Positions 33,123 through 42,122 of a DNA stretch of 55,686 bases are shown in pieces (position 1 is the stretch's first letter; each line of letters starts with the position of its first letter). The stretch lies in NCBI GenBank assembly GCA_021199335.1, contig JAJQIG010000054.1, positions 1 through 55,686 of the forward strand, written 5' to 3'. The stretch comes from Oscillospiraceae bacterium (GTDB lineage: Bacteria; Bacillota; Clostridia; Oscillospirales; Ruminococcaceae). The notes under the pieces are model-generated. The model saw only the letters and a program-made list of their open reading frames with translations, made no database searches and was not told the origin of the DNA. The position numbers and the translations under genes were made by a program.

Positions 33123-34949
33123 TTATCTAACCTGATCCTCAAGTGCACATCTGATAGCAGCTTCGTTTTCACACCATGCAAGGCACTGACCATCGGAGTC
33201 ATAATCATTGCACTTCTGTGTCATTTCAGCAACAATCTTGTTATACTCATCATCGCTTGAAGCATAAATTGCCTGCCATGAATAAGCAGTGATGCAGTCA
33301 GCAACCTGCTCCCAAATAATCTTGAGGTCATCCGACCGATCAGATTCGGAGTAGGATGTAGCGAGAGATACTTTATGCGGAATGCTGTCCATGTATTCCT
33401 GGGTATTGTAAACGCCTGTTACGTTTCTCCAATCGGCGAGTATGTCATACTGTGCATCAATACGTCTGCTCCTCCAGTTTTCACAGTTGTAGGTTTCTCC
33501 GTTGGAATCGGGGTTAGAAGCATCCTTTGACCAGGTTGTGTTGTTAGCCTGGAATGTACCCTCATCAAATGAGATTCCGCCCCATTCATCGGGCATGATT
33601 GTACCCTTTCTGTCCTTGTATGCTGATTCGCCAAGCTCTGTAAAGCAGGTATTGCCCTCATCGTCATAGTACCAGCAAACATCCTTAGGACCATACCAAT
33701 ATGTCATATATCCTTCAGGAGTGCAGAGGTAGTTGATGATAGCCATACAAAGCTCAGGATACTCTGTATTTGCGCCGATTGCCCATACTCTGTTGCCGCC
33801 GAGCACGTTCATACCGTAGCAAAGAGGAGTTGCATCATCGGGAACAACGGGGTACATTGCTTTACCCTCCGTAAGGTGCTCTTCGGTATTATAAAGCTGT
33901 GAACCCGCATAGTCAAAGATAGAGAAGAATGTACCGCCGACTGTAACCTTTTCGCTCATTTCGCTGTAGGTCTGAGTCATTGAGTCGGGGTCGATAAGAC
34001 CTGCCTGATAGAGTCTGTTAAAGAATTTAAGGCTTTCGAGGTAGGGTCCGTTTTCTTCAAGGGCATAATGGAAATCACCTGTTTCAACGTCATAAAGGCC
34101 GAAGCCAAGCTCGTCGTAGCCCCAATAGCAGGTAGCGAATGCCTTAACATACATTGCCATATTTCCGTCCCAATCGGGCCAGAGGGATGTTGCATATGTT
34201 TCTCCGCCTGCTTCATCGGTAGGGCAAATTTCCTTCATCTGAAGCATAAGGTTATAGAAATCATCAAGGTTAGTTACCTCGGGGTAGCCAAGCTCCTTAT
34301 AAAGATCCCAACGGACATCCATTGTATAGAAGAAGGCTTCGTGATCCTCGGGGTTGGTTGCTACATTATGACCGAACCCATAGACCGTTTGACCCGCACC
34401 GATTGAATCGCTGAGGTTTGCGTTATTTGCAAGGGCGTACGGCATATTTTCTTCAATATAAGGGCCATAATCGGAAAGGATATTATCCTCATTCCAATCA
34501 AAAAGCATACCCTCGAGAACTGCACGCTGATAGTTTGAACCTGTTGAACCGAAAATAACGATATCGCCAAGGTCGCCGGCTTCCATTCTTGTATCAAATG
34601 TACCATCGGTTTCGGGAATGATAGTCATTTCGCAGTTAAATTCATTCTTCATAACCTCTGCAAACCAGCCTGTGAGCTTGCCCGAATAGTTAGCAAGCTG
34701 GCTGTACACCGTAATCTGGATGGTATCGTCGCCATAGAGATCGGTAAGCGAGGGAACATCGCTTGCGGCATCGTCATCATCCGAATCATCGGAAACAGCT
34801 GCATTGGCAGAGGAATCGTCTGCATCTGCGGAATTGTTAGCGGCAGTTGTGGTATTGTCGGAAGAACTGTCGGAAGAACCTCCACATCCTGCAAGAGAAG
34901 CTGCCATTGCCAGAGAAAGAACTCCGGCAGCAATTTTCTTTAATTTCAT
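33123..34949 (-). CDS. Orphan extracellular solute-binding lipoprotein (sugar type, large)
   Basis: A 608-aa family-1 solute-binding lipoprotein: lipobox LAGC with Cys near 23, a long Ser/Asp/Asn/Ala linker to about 65, then the binding domain (DGTFDTRMEAGDLGDIVIF, FYNLMLQMKEICP, Trp- and Tyr-rich ligand surface). Proteins of this size usually bind oligosaccharides. No permease genes are near, so it must share a permease encoded elsewhere or act as a sensor. AGGAGG precedes the ATG at 34949. A LacI/CcpA-type operator lies in its 5' UTR. Confidence 0.88.
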   Translation of the reverse strand: MKLKKIAAGVLSLAMAASLAGCGGSSDSSSDNTTTAANNSADADDSSANAAVSDDSDDDDAASDVPSLTDLYGDDTIQITVYSQLANYSGKLTGWFAEVMKNEFNCEMTIIPETDGTFDTRMEAGDLGDIVIFGSTGSNYQRAVLEGMLFDWNEDNILSDYGPYIEENMPYALANNANLSDSIGAGQTVYGFGHNVATNPEDHEAFFYTMDVRWDLYKELGYPEVTNLDDFYNLMLQMKEICPTDEAGGETYATSLWPDWDGNMAMYVKAFATCYWGYDELGFGLYDVETGDFHYALEENGPYLESLKFFNRLYQAGLIDPDSMTQTYSEMSEKVTVGGTFFSIFDYAGSQLYNTEEHLTEGKAMYPVVPDDATPLCYGMNVLGGNRVWAIGANTEYPELCMAIINYLCTPEGYMTYWYGPKDVCWYYDDEGNTCFTELGESAYKDRKGTIMPDEWGGISFDEGTFQANNTTWSKDASNPDSNGETYNCENWRSRRIDAQYDILADWRNVTGVYNTQEYMDSIPHKVSLATSYSESDRSDDLKIIWEQVADCITAYSWQAIYASSDDEYNKIVAEMTQKCNDYDSDGQCLAWCENEAAIRCALEDQVR

Positions 34950-34970
34950 TATAGAACCTCCTGAATGTTT

Positions 34971-34984
34971 TGCAATCGTTTTCA
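34971..34984. promoter_or_regulatory. cre / LacI-family operator-like site before the large binding-protein gene
   Basis: TGAAAACGATTGCA on the minus strand matches the cre consensus TGWAANCGNTNWCA at 13 of 14 positions. It lies about 30-45 nt downstream of the predicted transcript start, a road-block position. An equivalent site precedes the second orphan binding protein (45118-45131). Confidence 0.6.
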
Positions 34985-35021
34985 ATGCGAGGAACAATTA
35001 TCCTCACAAAACCATACTATG

Positions 35022-35050
35022 ATTATATCACTAAATGAAAATATAAACAA
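35022..35050 (-). promoter_or_regulatory. Candidate promoter of the large binding-protein gene
   Basis: Perfect TATAAT (35022-35027) with a weak -35 TTGTTT (35045-35050) at 17-nt spacing. Confidence 0.5.
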
Positions 35051-35099
35051 TACAAATTCCGCATAATCTTTATGCGGTCTTTTCAGCGTTTTTCACAAT

Positions 35100-35129
35100 A
35101 ATACCCCGTGTCAAACGATACGGAGTATT
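35100..35129 (-). terminator. Hairpin after the secreted protein gene
   Basis: A 10-bp inverted repeat (35100-35109 with 35120-35129, one mismatch) 24 nt past the stop. The following T-run is weak. A second small palindrome CCGCATAA-TCT-TTATGCGG lies at 35059-35077. Confidence 0.5.
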
Positions 35130-35152
35130 AATGACTTTTAGCAAAGCTAAAA

Positions 35153-35890
35153 TTACTTTCTCTTCTTAGAGATAACAGCAGCAACGCCTGCAACAGCCAT
35201 TACGGAAGCAATAGCGGCAACAGCTGTGTTGCCTGTTGTAGCTGAAGTTGTAGCTGTTGTATCAGCGGCAGGAGCAGCATCATCGGAAGCTGTGTCTGTG
35301 CTTGCAACAGCATCGCCCATGCCTGATACTGTAAATTCAATCTCAATGGAATCTGTAGGCATAATGTAGCCGAAAAGGCCATCCGAGCCGCCGAGGTCAT
35401 CATTCCAGATGTTGATTGCCATAGGCTGGAGATATGTTGTTTCATCGGGGCTGAGGAAAGCTTCATCAAAGGTGTACTTTGTGCTACCGTCCATCTTAAT
35501 CTTAACGTCGCTGATTGTGATTCCGGAATCAATAGGAATATCGGTTGAAACGAAGAGGAGGTTAAGGGACTCATCGGAGCCGAAATCGAAGTTTGTAACG
35601 CCTACTGTATAAGTGCCGTCGCCTGTGATTTCAACATCTGTGAAGTCGCCGCCCTTATTAAGAGCAGTTGAACCTTCCCAACCTGTGAGCTGATCAAAAT
35701 AAACCATACCGTCGTCGCCTACAACGCCCTGGCCGTAGCTGGGTTCATTCCAAGCGTTTCTGAAGGTATAGCTTGCAGACTGAACGCCGAGATATGCGTG
35801 GTATGTACCCTCTGCGGAGGTAGGAATTGCAAGAGCGGAAGCAGCGATAGCAGCAGCTGCCGCAATGCTTAAAATCTTTGTTGTTTTCAT
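35153..35890 (-). CDS. Secreted, C-terminally anchored surface protein
   Basis: A 245-aa protein with a signal peptide cleaved near AEG (about residue 26). A beta-rich domain follows (about 28-195), with YTFRNAWNEPSYG, TYTVGVTNFDFG and SIEIEFTVSG. Then a Thr/Ala/Asp-rich linker (about 198-218) and a C-terminal hydrophobic helix ending in SKKRK. There is no LPXTG, so anchoring is by the helix. The domain looks like a jelly-roll/carbohydrate-binding fold, but I cannot name a family. A large sugar-binding lipoprotein gene is adjacent. Confidence 0.75.
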   Translation of the reverse strand: MKTTKILSIAAAAAIAASALAIPTSAEGTYHAYLGVQSASYTFRNAWNEPSYGQGVVGDDGMVYFDQLTGWEGSTALNKGGDFTDVEITGDGTYTVGVTNFDFGSDESLNLLFVSTDIPIDSGITISDVKIKMDGSTKYTFDEAFLSPDETTYLQPMAINIWNDDLGGSDGLFGYIMPTDSIEIEFTVSGMGDAVASTDTASDDAAPAADTTATTSATTGNTAVAAIASVMAVAGVAAVISKKRK

Positions 35891-35955
35891 AATGTATGCA
35901 CCTCTCCTTAAAAAGATGATAAAATTCTCGCATTAAAAAATTAATGCCTGATATA

Positions 35956-35984
35956 AATGTACCACATTTTCGATTCAATGTCAA
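35956..35984 (-). promoter_or_regulatory. Candidate promoter of the secreted protein gene
   Basis: Perfect TTGACA (35979-35984), 17 nt, TACATT (35956-35961). Confidence 0.5.
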
Positions 35985-36022
35985 CTATTTTTTATGAAAT
36001 ATTTATCCTTATATAAGCCTTT

Positions 36023-36676
36023 TTATTCCGATAGAATTATTTTTTCCGCTTCATCGGCACTGCCCACAATGAGCTTCGCTCCATGCTTTTCCAAAAAGTC
36101 CCGATTGCGAAATCCCCATTCTACCGAAATGCAGTCCATACCCGCATTTTTTGCAGTTTCAACATCAACGTCCGAATCGCCGATATAGACAGCCTCATTT
36201 TTGGGAACTCCAAGCCTATGCAAAACCTCATTCACCGAATCCGGGGCAGGCTTTTTTCTTATCCCCTCACGCTCTCCGACGGCGTAATCAAACATTCCGT
36301 CAAAATATTGTTTGCAAAGCCCCTGCACGGCGTAATCCGCTTTATTGGAAACAACCGCTGTAAGGCAGCCGGCCCTGCGGAGATTTGCCAAAAGCTGCTC
36401 TATGCCGTCATACGGCTTGGTTTTATCCGCACAATGGTCTGTATAATGAACCGTAAAGCTGTTATGAACCTCATCTATAATGGCGGAATCCGTTCCCTTC
36501 GGGACAGCTCTTTCAACAAGCTTTCTTATCCCGTTGCCGACAAAGCTTCTCACCTCATCAATTGTTCTTTCGGGCATATCGGAGCATTTAAGGGCATAAT
36601 TTATGCTGCCCGCAAGGTCGTCAAGGGTGTTGAGAATTGTTCCGTCAAGGTCAAAGACGGCAAGCCTGTATTTCAT
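36023..36676 (-). CDS. HAD-family hydrolase, phosphoglycolate phosphatase-like
   Basis: A 217-aa cytosolic haloacid-dehalogenase phosphatase. Motif I VFDLDGTILNT with nucleophile Asp near 9, motif II VVSNK near 112, motif III Lys, and motif IV VYIGDSDVDVETAKNAGM near 165. The cap domain sits between motifs I and II, as in Gph/PpaX. The ATG at 36676 has GAGGAG before it. Repeat copy A lies immediately upstream of the ribosome binding site. Confidence 0.88.
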   Translation of the reverse strand: MKYRLAVFDLDGTILNTLDDLAGSINYALKCSDMPERTIDEVRSFVGNGIRKLVERAVPKGTDSAIIDEVHNSFTVHYTDHCADKTKPYDGIEQLLANLRRAGCLTAVVSNKADYAVQGLCKQYFDGMFDYAVGEREGIRKKPAPDSVNEVLHRLGVPKNEAVYIGDSDVDVETAKNAGMDCISVEWGFRNRDFLEKHGAKLIVGSADEAEKIILSE

Positions 36677-36696
36677 TGCAGTTATCTCCTCATATC

Positions 36697-36776
36697 GTTT
36701 CAATCCACGCTCGGCAATTCATCCCATCACTTACCTATCACTTAAAGTAGGGGACTTCTTGCTAATTTGTGTTAAA
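36697..36776 (-). repeat. Dispersed repeat, copy A (80 bp)
   Basis: Shares both ends with copies B (41922-42109) and C (46999-47076): GTTTCAATCCACGCTCGGC on one side and GACTTCTTGCTAATTTGTG plus TTAAA on the other. On the minus strand it can fold as a hairpin (GTCCCC..TACTT / AAGTG..GGGA inside GCAA/TTGC) ending in GAGCGTGGATTGAAAC. It lies between the nfnB terminator and the HAD gene, its 3' end next to that gene's ribosome binding site. Confidence 0.75.
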
Positions 36777-36779
36777 CGT

Positions 36780-36815
36780 TAAAACAGAGGACAGAACACA
36801 GCCGCTCTATCCTCT
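36780..36815 (-). terminator. Terminator of the nfnAB operon
   Basis: A 10-bp stem (36806-36815 with 36786-36795, one G-U pair) is followed by GTTTT on the minus strand. Confidence 0.65.
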
Positions 36816-36830
36816 GCCTCTAAAAATCTT

Positions 36831-38219
36831 TTATTCCTTGGACTTGATATATTCATCCATCGCCTTAGCGGCAGTTTTTCCCGCACCCATTGCGAGAATA
36901 ACCGTTGCCGCTCCTGTAACAGCGTCGCCGCCTGCATAAACGCCCTCCCTTGAGGTAAGACCGTTTTCATCGCAGACAAAGCAGCCGTGCTTGTTGGTTT
37001 CGATTCCCTTTGTCGTGTTCTTAATAAGCGGATTGGGTGAAGTACCGATGGACATTACAACGCAGTCCACTTCAAGAACAAATTCCGAGCCCTGCTTAAC
37101 GACAGGTCTTCTTCTTCCGCTTTCGTCAGGCTCACCAAGCTCCATTTCAACGCATTTAAGTCCGTTTACAAACTTCTGCTCATCACCGAGAACCTCTATG
37201 GGGTTATTAAGTGTCTTGAAGATGATTCCCTCTTCTTTAGCGTGCTCTACCTCTTCCTTACGTGCCGGCATTTCGGCTTCGCTTCTTCTGTAAACTATGT
37301 ACACATTCTCTGCGCCGAGACGTTTTGCGCATCTTGCCGCATCCATAGCAACATTTCCTCCGCCGACAACCGCAACGCTCCTGTTCTTCTTAATCGGAGT
37401 ATCGGAATCCTCCTTGTAAGCCTTCATAAGGTTCACACGGGTAAGGAATTCATTTGCGGAATAAACACCCTTAAGATTTTCTCCGGGAATGCCCATAAAT
37501 CTGGGAAGTCCTGCGCCCGAACCGATAAAAATCGACTCGTATCCCTCATCAAAAAGCTCGTCAACGGAAATAGTCTTTCCTACAACCGTGTTTGTGTTAA
37601 CCTTAACTCCGAGCGCTTTAAGACCGTCAACCTCCTTTTGGACGATTGCCTTTGGAAGTCTGAATTCGGGAATACCGTAAACAAGAACTCCTCCCGCAAG
37701 GTGGAGAGCCTCATAAATTGTAACATCATATCCCATTTTTGCAAGATCGCCCGCGCAGGTAAGACCTGACGGACCCGCACCGATAACGGCAACCTTATGT
37801 CCGTTAGGCTCAGGCTTTACAGCATCGGCTGTACTGTGTTCATTATGCCAATCGGCAACAAATCTTTCAAGTCTGCCTATTCCGACTGGTTCAGCCTTAA
37901 TTCCTCTTACGCATTTGCCCTCGCACTGGCTTTCCTGTGGGCAAACACGTCCGCAAACAGCAGGGAGGGAGCTTGATTTCGTAATAATATCGTAAGCCCC
38001 GTCAAAATCCTCTTCCGCAACCTTTGCGATAAAGTCCGGGATACTGATTCCGACAGGACATCCGCTTACGCACGGTTTATTTTTACAATTAAGGCATCTT
38101 TTAGCTTCATCAACGGCGGTTTCCTTGGAATAACCGAGGGTTACCTCCTTAAAATTACAGCTCCTTACCTTTGGATCCTGTGCAGGCATTTCATTTTTCT
38201 TTGGTGACATATTAGGCAT
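36831..38219 (-). CDS. nfnB: NfnB-like large subunit (glutamate synthase small-chain family)
   Basis: A 462-aa flavoprotein. The N-terminal Cys clusters CLNCKNKPCVSGCP and CGRVCPQESQCEGKC hold two [4Fe-4S] centres. GAGPSGLTCAGDLAKMGYDV near 148 binds FAD, VVGGGNVAMDAAR near 288 binds NADPH, and SREGVYAGGDAVTGAATV is near 430. Alone it would be called GltD/GltA-like, but no glutamate synthase large chain is near. The adjacent FAD/[2Fe-2S] subunit identifies the pair as NfnAB, the electron-bifurcating NADH-dependent ferredoxin:NADP+ oxidoreductase. Confidence 0.9.
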   Translation of the reverse strand: MPNMSPKKNEMPAQDPKVRSCNFKEVTLGYSKETAVDEAKRCLNCKNKPCVSGCPVGISIPDFIAKVAEEDFDGAYDIITKSSSLPAVCGRVCPQESQCEGKCVRGIKAEPVGIGRLERFVADWHNEHSTADAVKPEPNGHKVAVIGAGPSGLTCAGDLAKMGYDVTIYEALHLAGGVLVYGIPEFRLPKAIVQKEVDGLKALGVKVNTNTVVGKTISVDELFDEGYESIFIGSGAGLPRFMGIPGENLKGVYSANEFLTRVNLMKAYKEDSDTPIKKNRSVAVVGGGNVAMDAARCAKRLGAENVYIVYRRSEAEMPARKEEVEHAKEEGIIFKTLNNPIEVLGDEQKFVNGLKCVEMELGEPDESGRRRPVVKQGSEFVLEVDCVVMSIGTSPNPLIKNTTKGIETNKHGCFVCDENGLTSREGVYAGGDAVTGAATVILAMGAGKTAAKAMDEYIKSKE

Positions 38220-38221
38220 AA

Positions 38222-39064
38222 TTACTTGACCTCCTTAGCGAAAAGATTGCAGGTTTCCTCATGCTTATGACGTTCAAACGGCTTATACATGGAGCTTCTT
38301 TCCATAGCTTCGTCAAAGTCAACAAGGAATCCGTCAAAGTCAGGCCCGTCAACACAGGCAAACTTTGTTTCTCCGCCGACAGTAAGACGGCATCCGCCGC
38401 ACATTCCCGTTCCGTCAATCATGATTGGGTTCATGGAAACAACGGTTGGAATATCAAATTCCTTTGTAACCTTTGTGACAAACTTCATCATAACCAGCGG
38501 ACCTATTGCAATAACCTCGTCATATTTTTCTCCGGACTCAATGAGCTTTCTGAGCGCATCTGTAACAAGACCCTTTTCACCATGAGAGCCATCGTCCGTC
38601 ATCATGGACATTTTATCCGAAACGGCCGCAAACTCATCCTCAAGTATGACGAGGTCCTTATTTCTGAATCCAACGATTGAGTGAACCTCACAGCCGAGGT
38701 TATGCAGCTTCTTGGCAATCGGATAAGCAATAGCGCAGCCAACGCCGCCGCCGACAACGGCAACCTTTTTAAGCCCATCTGTATGGGAGGCAACTCCCAA
38801 TGGGCCTACAAAATCCTGAATAAACTCCCCTTCATTTTTATGGTTGAGCTTTTCCGTAGTTGCGCCCACAATCTGAAAAATGATAGTAACAGTGCCTTTT
38901 TCCCTGTCAAAATCGGCAACTGTAAGGGGGATACGTTCGCCCTCCTCGTCAACCCTAAGGATAATAAACTGACCCGGTTCAGCCTTTTTGGCAATCATAG
39001 GCGCTTCAATATCCATAAGTGTGACTGTTGGATTAAGCACCTTTTTACGAACAATCTTATACAT
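38222..39064 (-). CDS. nfnA: NfnA-like small subunit (FAD/NAD-binding, [2Fe-2S])
   Basis: A 280-aa protein of the dihydroorotate dehydrogenase PyrK/sulfide dehydrogenase-like family. FAD-binding part with GQFIILRVDEEGERIPLT, NAD-binding part with VAVVGGGVGCAIAYPIA near 106, and C-terminal [2Fe-2S] cysteines in GTGMCGGCRLTVGG and KFACVDG. It binds NAD(H) and hosts flavin-based electron bifurcation in Nfn. The stop is 2 nt before the nfnB start, so the two are translationally coupled. No pyrimidine genes are adjacent, which argues against PyrK. Confidence 0.9.
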   Translation of the reverse strand: MYKIVRKKVLNPTVTLMDIEAPMIAKKAEPGQFIILRVDEEGERIPLTVADFDREKGTVTIIFQIVGATTEKLNHKNEGEFIQDFVGPLGVASHTDGLKKVAVVGGGVGCAIAYPIAKKLHNLGCEVHSIVGFRNKDLVILEDEFAAVSDKMSMMTDDGSHGEKGLVTDALRKLIESGEKYDEVIAIGPLVMMKFVTKVTKEFDIPTVVSMNPIMIDGTGMCGGCRLTVGGETKFACVDGPDFDGFLVDFDEAMERSSMYKPFERHKHEETCNLFAKEVK

Positions 39065-39132
39065 TATCTCATTCCTTTACAAAAATAATAAATTTCCCTG
39101 CGCAAATGATGCACACAGATCATACTTATCTA

Positions 39133-39161
39133 ATTATAATCGAAAATTTATTCAAAGTCAA
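39133..39161 (-). promoter_or_regulatory. Promoter of nfnAB
   Basis: TTGACT (39156-39161), 17 nt, perfect TATAAT (39133-39138), about 70 nt before nfnA. Confidence 0.65.
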
Positions 39162-39218
39162 TGAAAATTTGTGTCTTTTGCATATCAATTCTTCACAAAA
39201 ATACACATTAAAAATTTA

Positions 39219-39250
39219 TGCTGCCGCACCTTTCGGAAGGCACGGCAGCA
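39219..39250 (-). terminator. Terminator of plsC-ispH/S1
   Basis: A 14-bp stem with two central mismatches (39237-39250 with 39219-39232) is followed by TAAATTTTT on the minus strand. Confidence 0.75.
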
Positions 39251-39269
39251 AATTATTGAATAAAAACAA

Positions 39270-41267
39270 TTATTCAGCGGTTTCTTCAGTATCAGTTGTT
39301 CCCTCTTCTTCAAGAAGCTCACGGATGGACATACTCATTCTCTTCTTATCAATATCAATTTCAGTAATCTTCGCCTTAACATCATCGCCGACAGAAAGAA
39401 CATCCTTTACGTTTGTAACTCTCTTATCCGCAAGCTGAGAAATGTGGATAAGCCCGTCAATTCCGGGAACAATCTGCGCAAATGCGCCGAAAGGTGTAAT
39501 GGAAACAACCTTGCCCTCAACAACATCGCCGACTTTATAGGATTCCGCAAATTTAACCCAAGGATTGTCCTCATCCTTCTTATAGCCAAGGGAAATTCTA
39601 TTGTTTTCCTTATCAAGCTCCTTAACAAAAACCTCGATAACATCGCCGATTTTAACAACCTCAGACGGGTGCTTGATTCTGTTCCAGCTAAGCTCGGAAA
39701 TGTGAACCATTCCATCTATTCCGCCAAGGTCTACGAATGCGCCGTAGCCTGTAATCGACTTAACCTCGCCCTTGAACTTATCGCCAACCTGAACCGTTTC
39801 CCAGAACTTAGCCTTTGCGGCATCCTTTTCTGCGTTAAGAACAGCCTTTATTGAGCCGACAGCCTTAAACTTCTGCTCATTAACTTCAATAAGCTTGAAC
39901 TTAACGTTCTTTTTAACGAGCGACTCAAGCTTTTCATCACGACGCGCGGTAGCCTGAGATGCAGGAATAAATACTCTTGTTCCCTCATAAATAACGATAA
40001 GACCGCCCTTGACGGTATTTGCAACCGTACCCTCGAGGACAGCATCCTCAGCCTTAGCCTTAACAAGATTATCAAATCCAACCATAGCGTCAACCTTTTT
40101 CTTGGAAAGGTTTACAATTCCTTCAGCATCGTTAATCTTTATAACGATAAGATCGACCTCATCGCCGACTTTAACTACATCGGAGGGCTTAAGAGAAGGA
40201 TCATCGGTAAGCTCGGACAATGATATATAGCCCGTATGCTTAGTGCCTACATCAACAACAGCTTCTGTATTATTTACAGCAGTTATGTATCCTTTCACCC
40301 TGTTACCGGTATATATTTTTTTGAAAGACGCGTCAAGAGCCTCCTCAAAGTTAAAGTCCTCATCATTGTTCTTTAAAATTTCGCTCATCTGGTTTTGTAC
40401 CTCCTTGATTATATACGCAGGCGTTGAAGCGCCTGCAGTGATACCGATGGTAATATTTTCACCGATACCACGAAGCCGGGTAAGGATTTCATCCTCATCC
40501 GTTTCGCCTGCATCCGCAACCAGGAAACAGGCTTCACAGTACTCCTTGCAGATTTCAAAGAGCTTGACTGTGTTTGAACTGTGCTTTCCGCCGACAACGA
40601 GCATAAGGTCGGAGGACTGCGCAAGGCTCACCGCACTGCGCTGACGATGTGCGGTAGCGCTGCAGATGGTATTAAAAACCTCTGCCTCGGGACATTCCGC
40701 ACTTACAATGCGGCTGCATTTTTCCCACATAGATATATTATACGTTGTTTGCGCAACAATTGCAACCTTTTTTTCTGAATTTCTTAAAATTTTTTTCAGA
40801 TTTTCACACAAAGCGGCGCTGTCGGAGCAAATATATGGTACATTTTTACAAAATCCAACAATTCCTTGCACCTCAGGATGACTTTCATCGCCAAGAATAA
40901 CAATACTATAGCCCTGTTCTGATTTTTCCTTAACTATATTATGTATTCTTGCAACAAAAGGACAGGTTCCGTCGCAGCATACAACTCCATTATCCCTGCG
41001 GGAGTCAATTCGGTGGTAAATATCCTCGCCGACACCATGAGAACGGATAACCACCGCCGTATTTTCCAGCGAATCTATCTCCTCGGGGGAATTAAGGACC
41101 CTTACTCCCCTTTTCCGCAAATCCTCCACAACATTTGGATTATGGATAATCTCGCCATAGGTTACAGCCTTTCCGCCCTCATTCAGTATATTATACACAA
41201 TTTTTACGGCTCTGTCAACTCCGAAGCAAAAGCCTGCGTTTTCTGCGACCTTAATCTGCGTTTTCAT
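39270..41267 (-). CDS. ispH: IspH fused to ribosomal protein S1 domains
   Basis: A 665-aa bifunctional protein. Residues 1-285 are HMBPP reductase of the non-mevalonate isoprenoid pathway, with [4Fe-4S] ligands in AGFCFGVDRAV, CCDGTCPFV and CSATAHRQ. Residues about 300-650 carry four S1 RNA-binding repeats (starting GNRVKGYITAV, LEGTVANTVKGG, GDKFKGEVKSITGYGAFVDLG and GDVVEGKVVSITPFGAF). The fusion is known from other Clostridia. Its start overlaps the end of plsC by 17 nt. Confidence 0.96.
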   Translation of the reverse strand: MKTQIKVAENAGFCFGVDRAVKIVYNILNEGGKAVTYGEIIHNPNVVEDLRKRGVRVLNSPEEIDSLENTAVVIRSHGVGEDIYHRIDSRRDNGVVCCDGTCPFVARIHNIVKEKSEQGYSIVILGDESHPEVQGIVGFCKNVPYICSDSAALCENLKKILRNSEKKVAIVAQTTYNISMWEKCSRIVSAECPEAEVFNTICSATAHRQRSAVSLAQSSDLMLVVGGKHSSNTVKLFEICKEYCEACFLVADAGETDEDEILTRLRGIGENITIGITAGASTPAYIIKEVQNQMSEILKNNDEDFNFEEALDASFKKIYTGNRVKGYITAVNNTEAVVDVGTKHTGYISLSELTDDPSLKPSDVVKVGDEVDLIVIKINDAEGIVNLSKKKVDAMVGFDNLVKAKAEDAVLEGTVANTVKGGLIVIYEGTRVFIPASQATARRDEKLESLVKKNVKFKLIEVNEQKFKAVGSIKAVLNAEKDAAKAKFWETVQVGDKFKGEVKSITGYGAFVDLGGIDGMVHISELSWNRIKHPSEVVKIGDVIEVFVKELDKENNRISLGYKKDEDNPWVKFAESYKVGDVVEGKVVSITPFGAFAQIVPGIDGLIHISQLADKRVTNVKDVLSVGDDVKAKITEIDIDKKRMSMSIRELLEEEGTTDTEETAE

Positions 41268-41907
41268 CGTGTTTGTCCTCTAGGGCAGCGGCCTTTGCAG
41301 GTTCAGGAAGCGCTGCGGGAGTTCCCTCCACAAGCTCGGTTATTGCGCCCATAATTCTCTGTTTAACCGCTTTCAGCTCCTTTGGAGAGGAACCCTCAAT
41401 ATGAAGCTCCTCCGTCTTTATTACTTTACCGAATTTAAGCGTAAGCTTTGAACGAAAATGCAGCTTTTCTCCCTCAAAACAAATTCCGCACGGGACAACA
41501 TCCGCCCCCGACTTTGCGGCTATAAGGGCAACCCCTGACTTACCCTTACCGACCTTGCCGTCCTTTGAACGTGTACCCTCGGGAAAAATGACAAGATGCC
41601 TTCCCGAATTGAGCACAGCAATGCTGTCATCGATAACCGACATATCCCCTGCGCCCCTCTTTACGGGAAAAGCCCCCAGCTTTCGGATAAACCAGCCGAA
41701 CAGCTTATTCCTGAACAGCTCCTCCTTTGCCATATATGAAACAGGCAGCTTCATAGGCATTGTAAGGATAACGGGGTCAGCGTAGCTGCGGTGATTCGAT
41801 GCAAGAATAATGGGCTTATCGTGGGGGATATTTTCCGTTCCCTCGATATGGAAATTGTAAAACAGCTTATACAGTCCCATAACAGGATACCTTACCCATG
41901 GGAACAT
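41251..41907 (-). CDS. plsC: 1-acyl-sn-glycerol-3-phosphate acyltransferase
   Basis: A 218-aa membrane-associated acyltransferase making phosphatidic acid. Motif I NHRSYADP (HX4D-type) near 42, GAFPVKRG, motif III FPEGTRSKDG near 105, and VVPCGI. The C-terminus has an Ala/Pro/Glu tail. The ATG at 41907 has AAGGAG 8 nt before it; the longer in-frame reading enters repeat B and is rejected. Cotranscribed with ispH/S1. Confidence 0.92.
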   Translation of the reverse strand: MFPWVRYPVMGLYKLFYNFHIEGTENIPHDKPIILASNHRSYADPVILTMPMKLPVSYMAKEELFRNKLFGWFIRKLGAFPVKRGAGDMSVIDDSIAVLNSGRHLVIFPEGTRSKDGKVGKGKSGVALIAAKSGADVVPCGICFEGEKLHFRSKLTLKFGKVIKTEELHIEGSSPKELKAVKQRIMGAITELVEGTPAALPEPAKAAALEDKHDENAD

Positions 41908-41921
41908 TACACCAGCTCCTT

Positions 41922-42109
41922 GTTTCAATTCACGCTCGGCAATTTCACGGAGTACGACACACGTATTCAGATATGCGCGGCTTGACCTTGTGTCAGCGGG
42001 GGATACCGATTTTTCTCCGCCCACCGCTGCCGTTAAGCTTCCTCTCAGCAATTCATCCCACCACTTATTTATCGCTTGAAATGGGGAATTCTTGCCAATT
42101 TGCGTTAAA
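41922..42109 (-). repeat. Dispersed repeat, copy B (188 bp, longest form)
   Basis: This copy contains both internal segments seen separately in the other copies: the ATTCATCCCA part shared with A and the ATTTCACGGAG part shared with C. A and C therefore look like different internal deletions of a B-like element. It lies wholly between the plsC promoter (42123-42151) and the plsC ribosome binding site, so it should be transcribed as a 5' leader. An IS200/IS605-type relic or omega-RNA-like unit is possible but unproven. Confidence 0.75.
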
Positions 42110-42122
42110 ACATCCTGAAGAA

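Noticed and set aside
35153-35890. Sortase-anchored surface protein
   Set aside because: The C-terminus has a helix and basic tail but no LPXTG-like motif before it.
36831-38219. Glutamate synthase small chain
   Set aside because: No large chain is near, and the partner gene 2 nt away is the NfnA-type subunit, so NfnB is the better call.
38222-39064. Dihydroorotate dehydrogenase electron-transfer subunit PyrK
   Set aside because: No pyrimidine genes are adjacent; pairing with the NfnB-like protein is decisive.
41908-42051. N-terminal extension of PlsC
   Set aside because: The extension lies entirely in repeat copy B. A good ribosome binding site and normal family start are at 41907.
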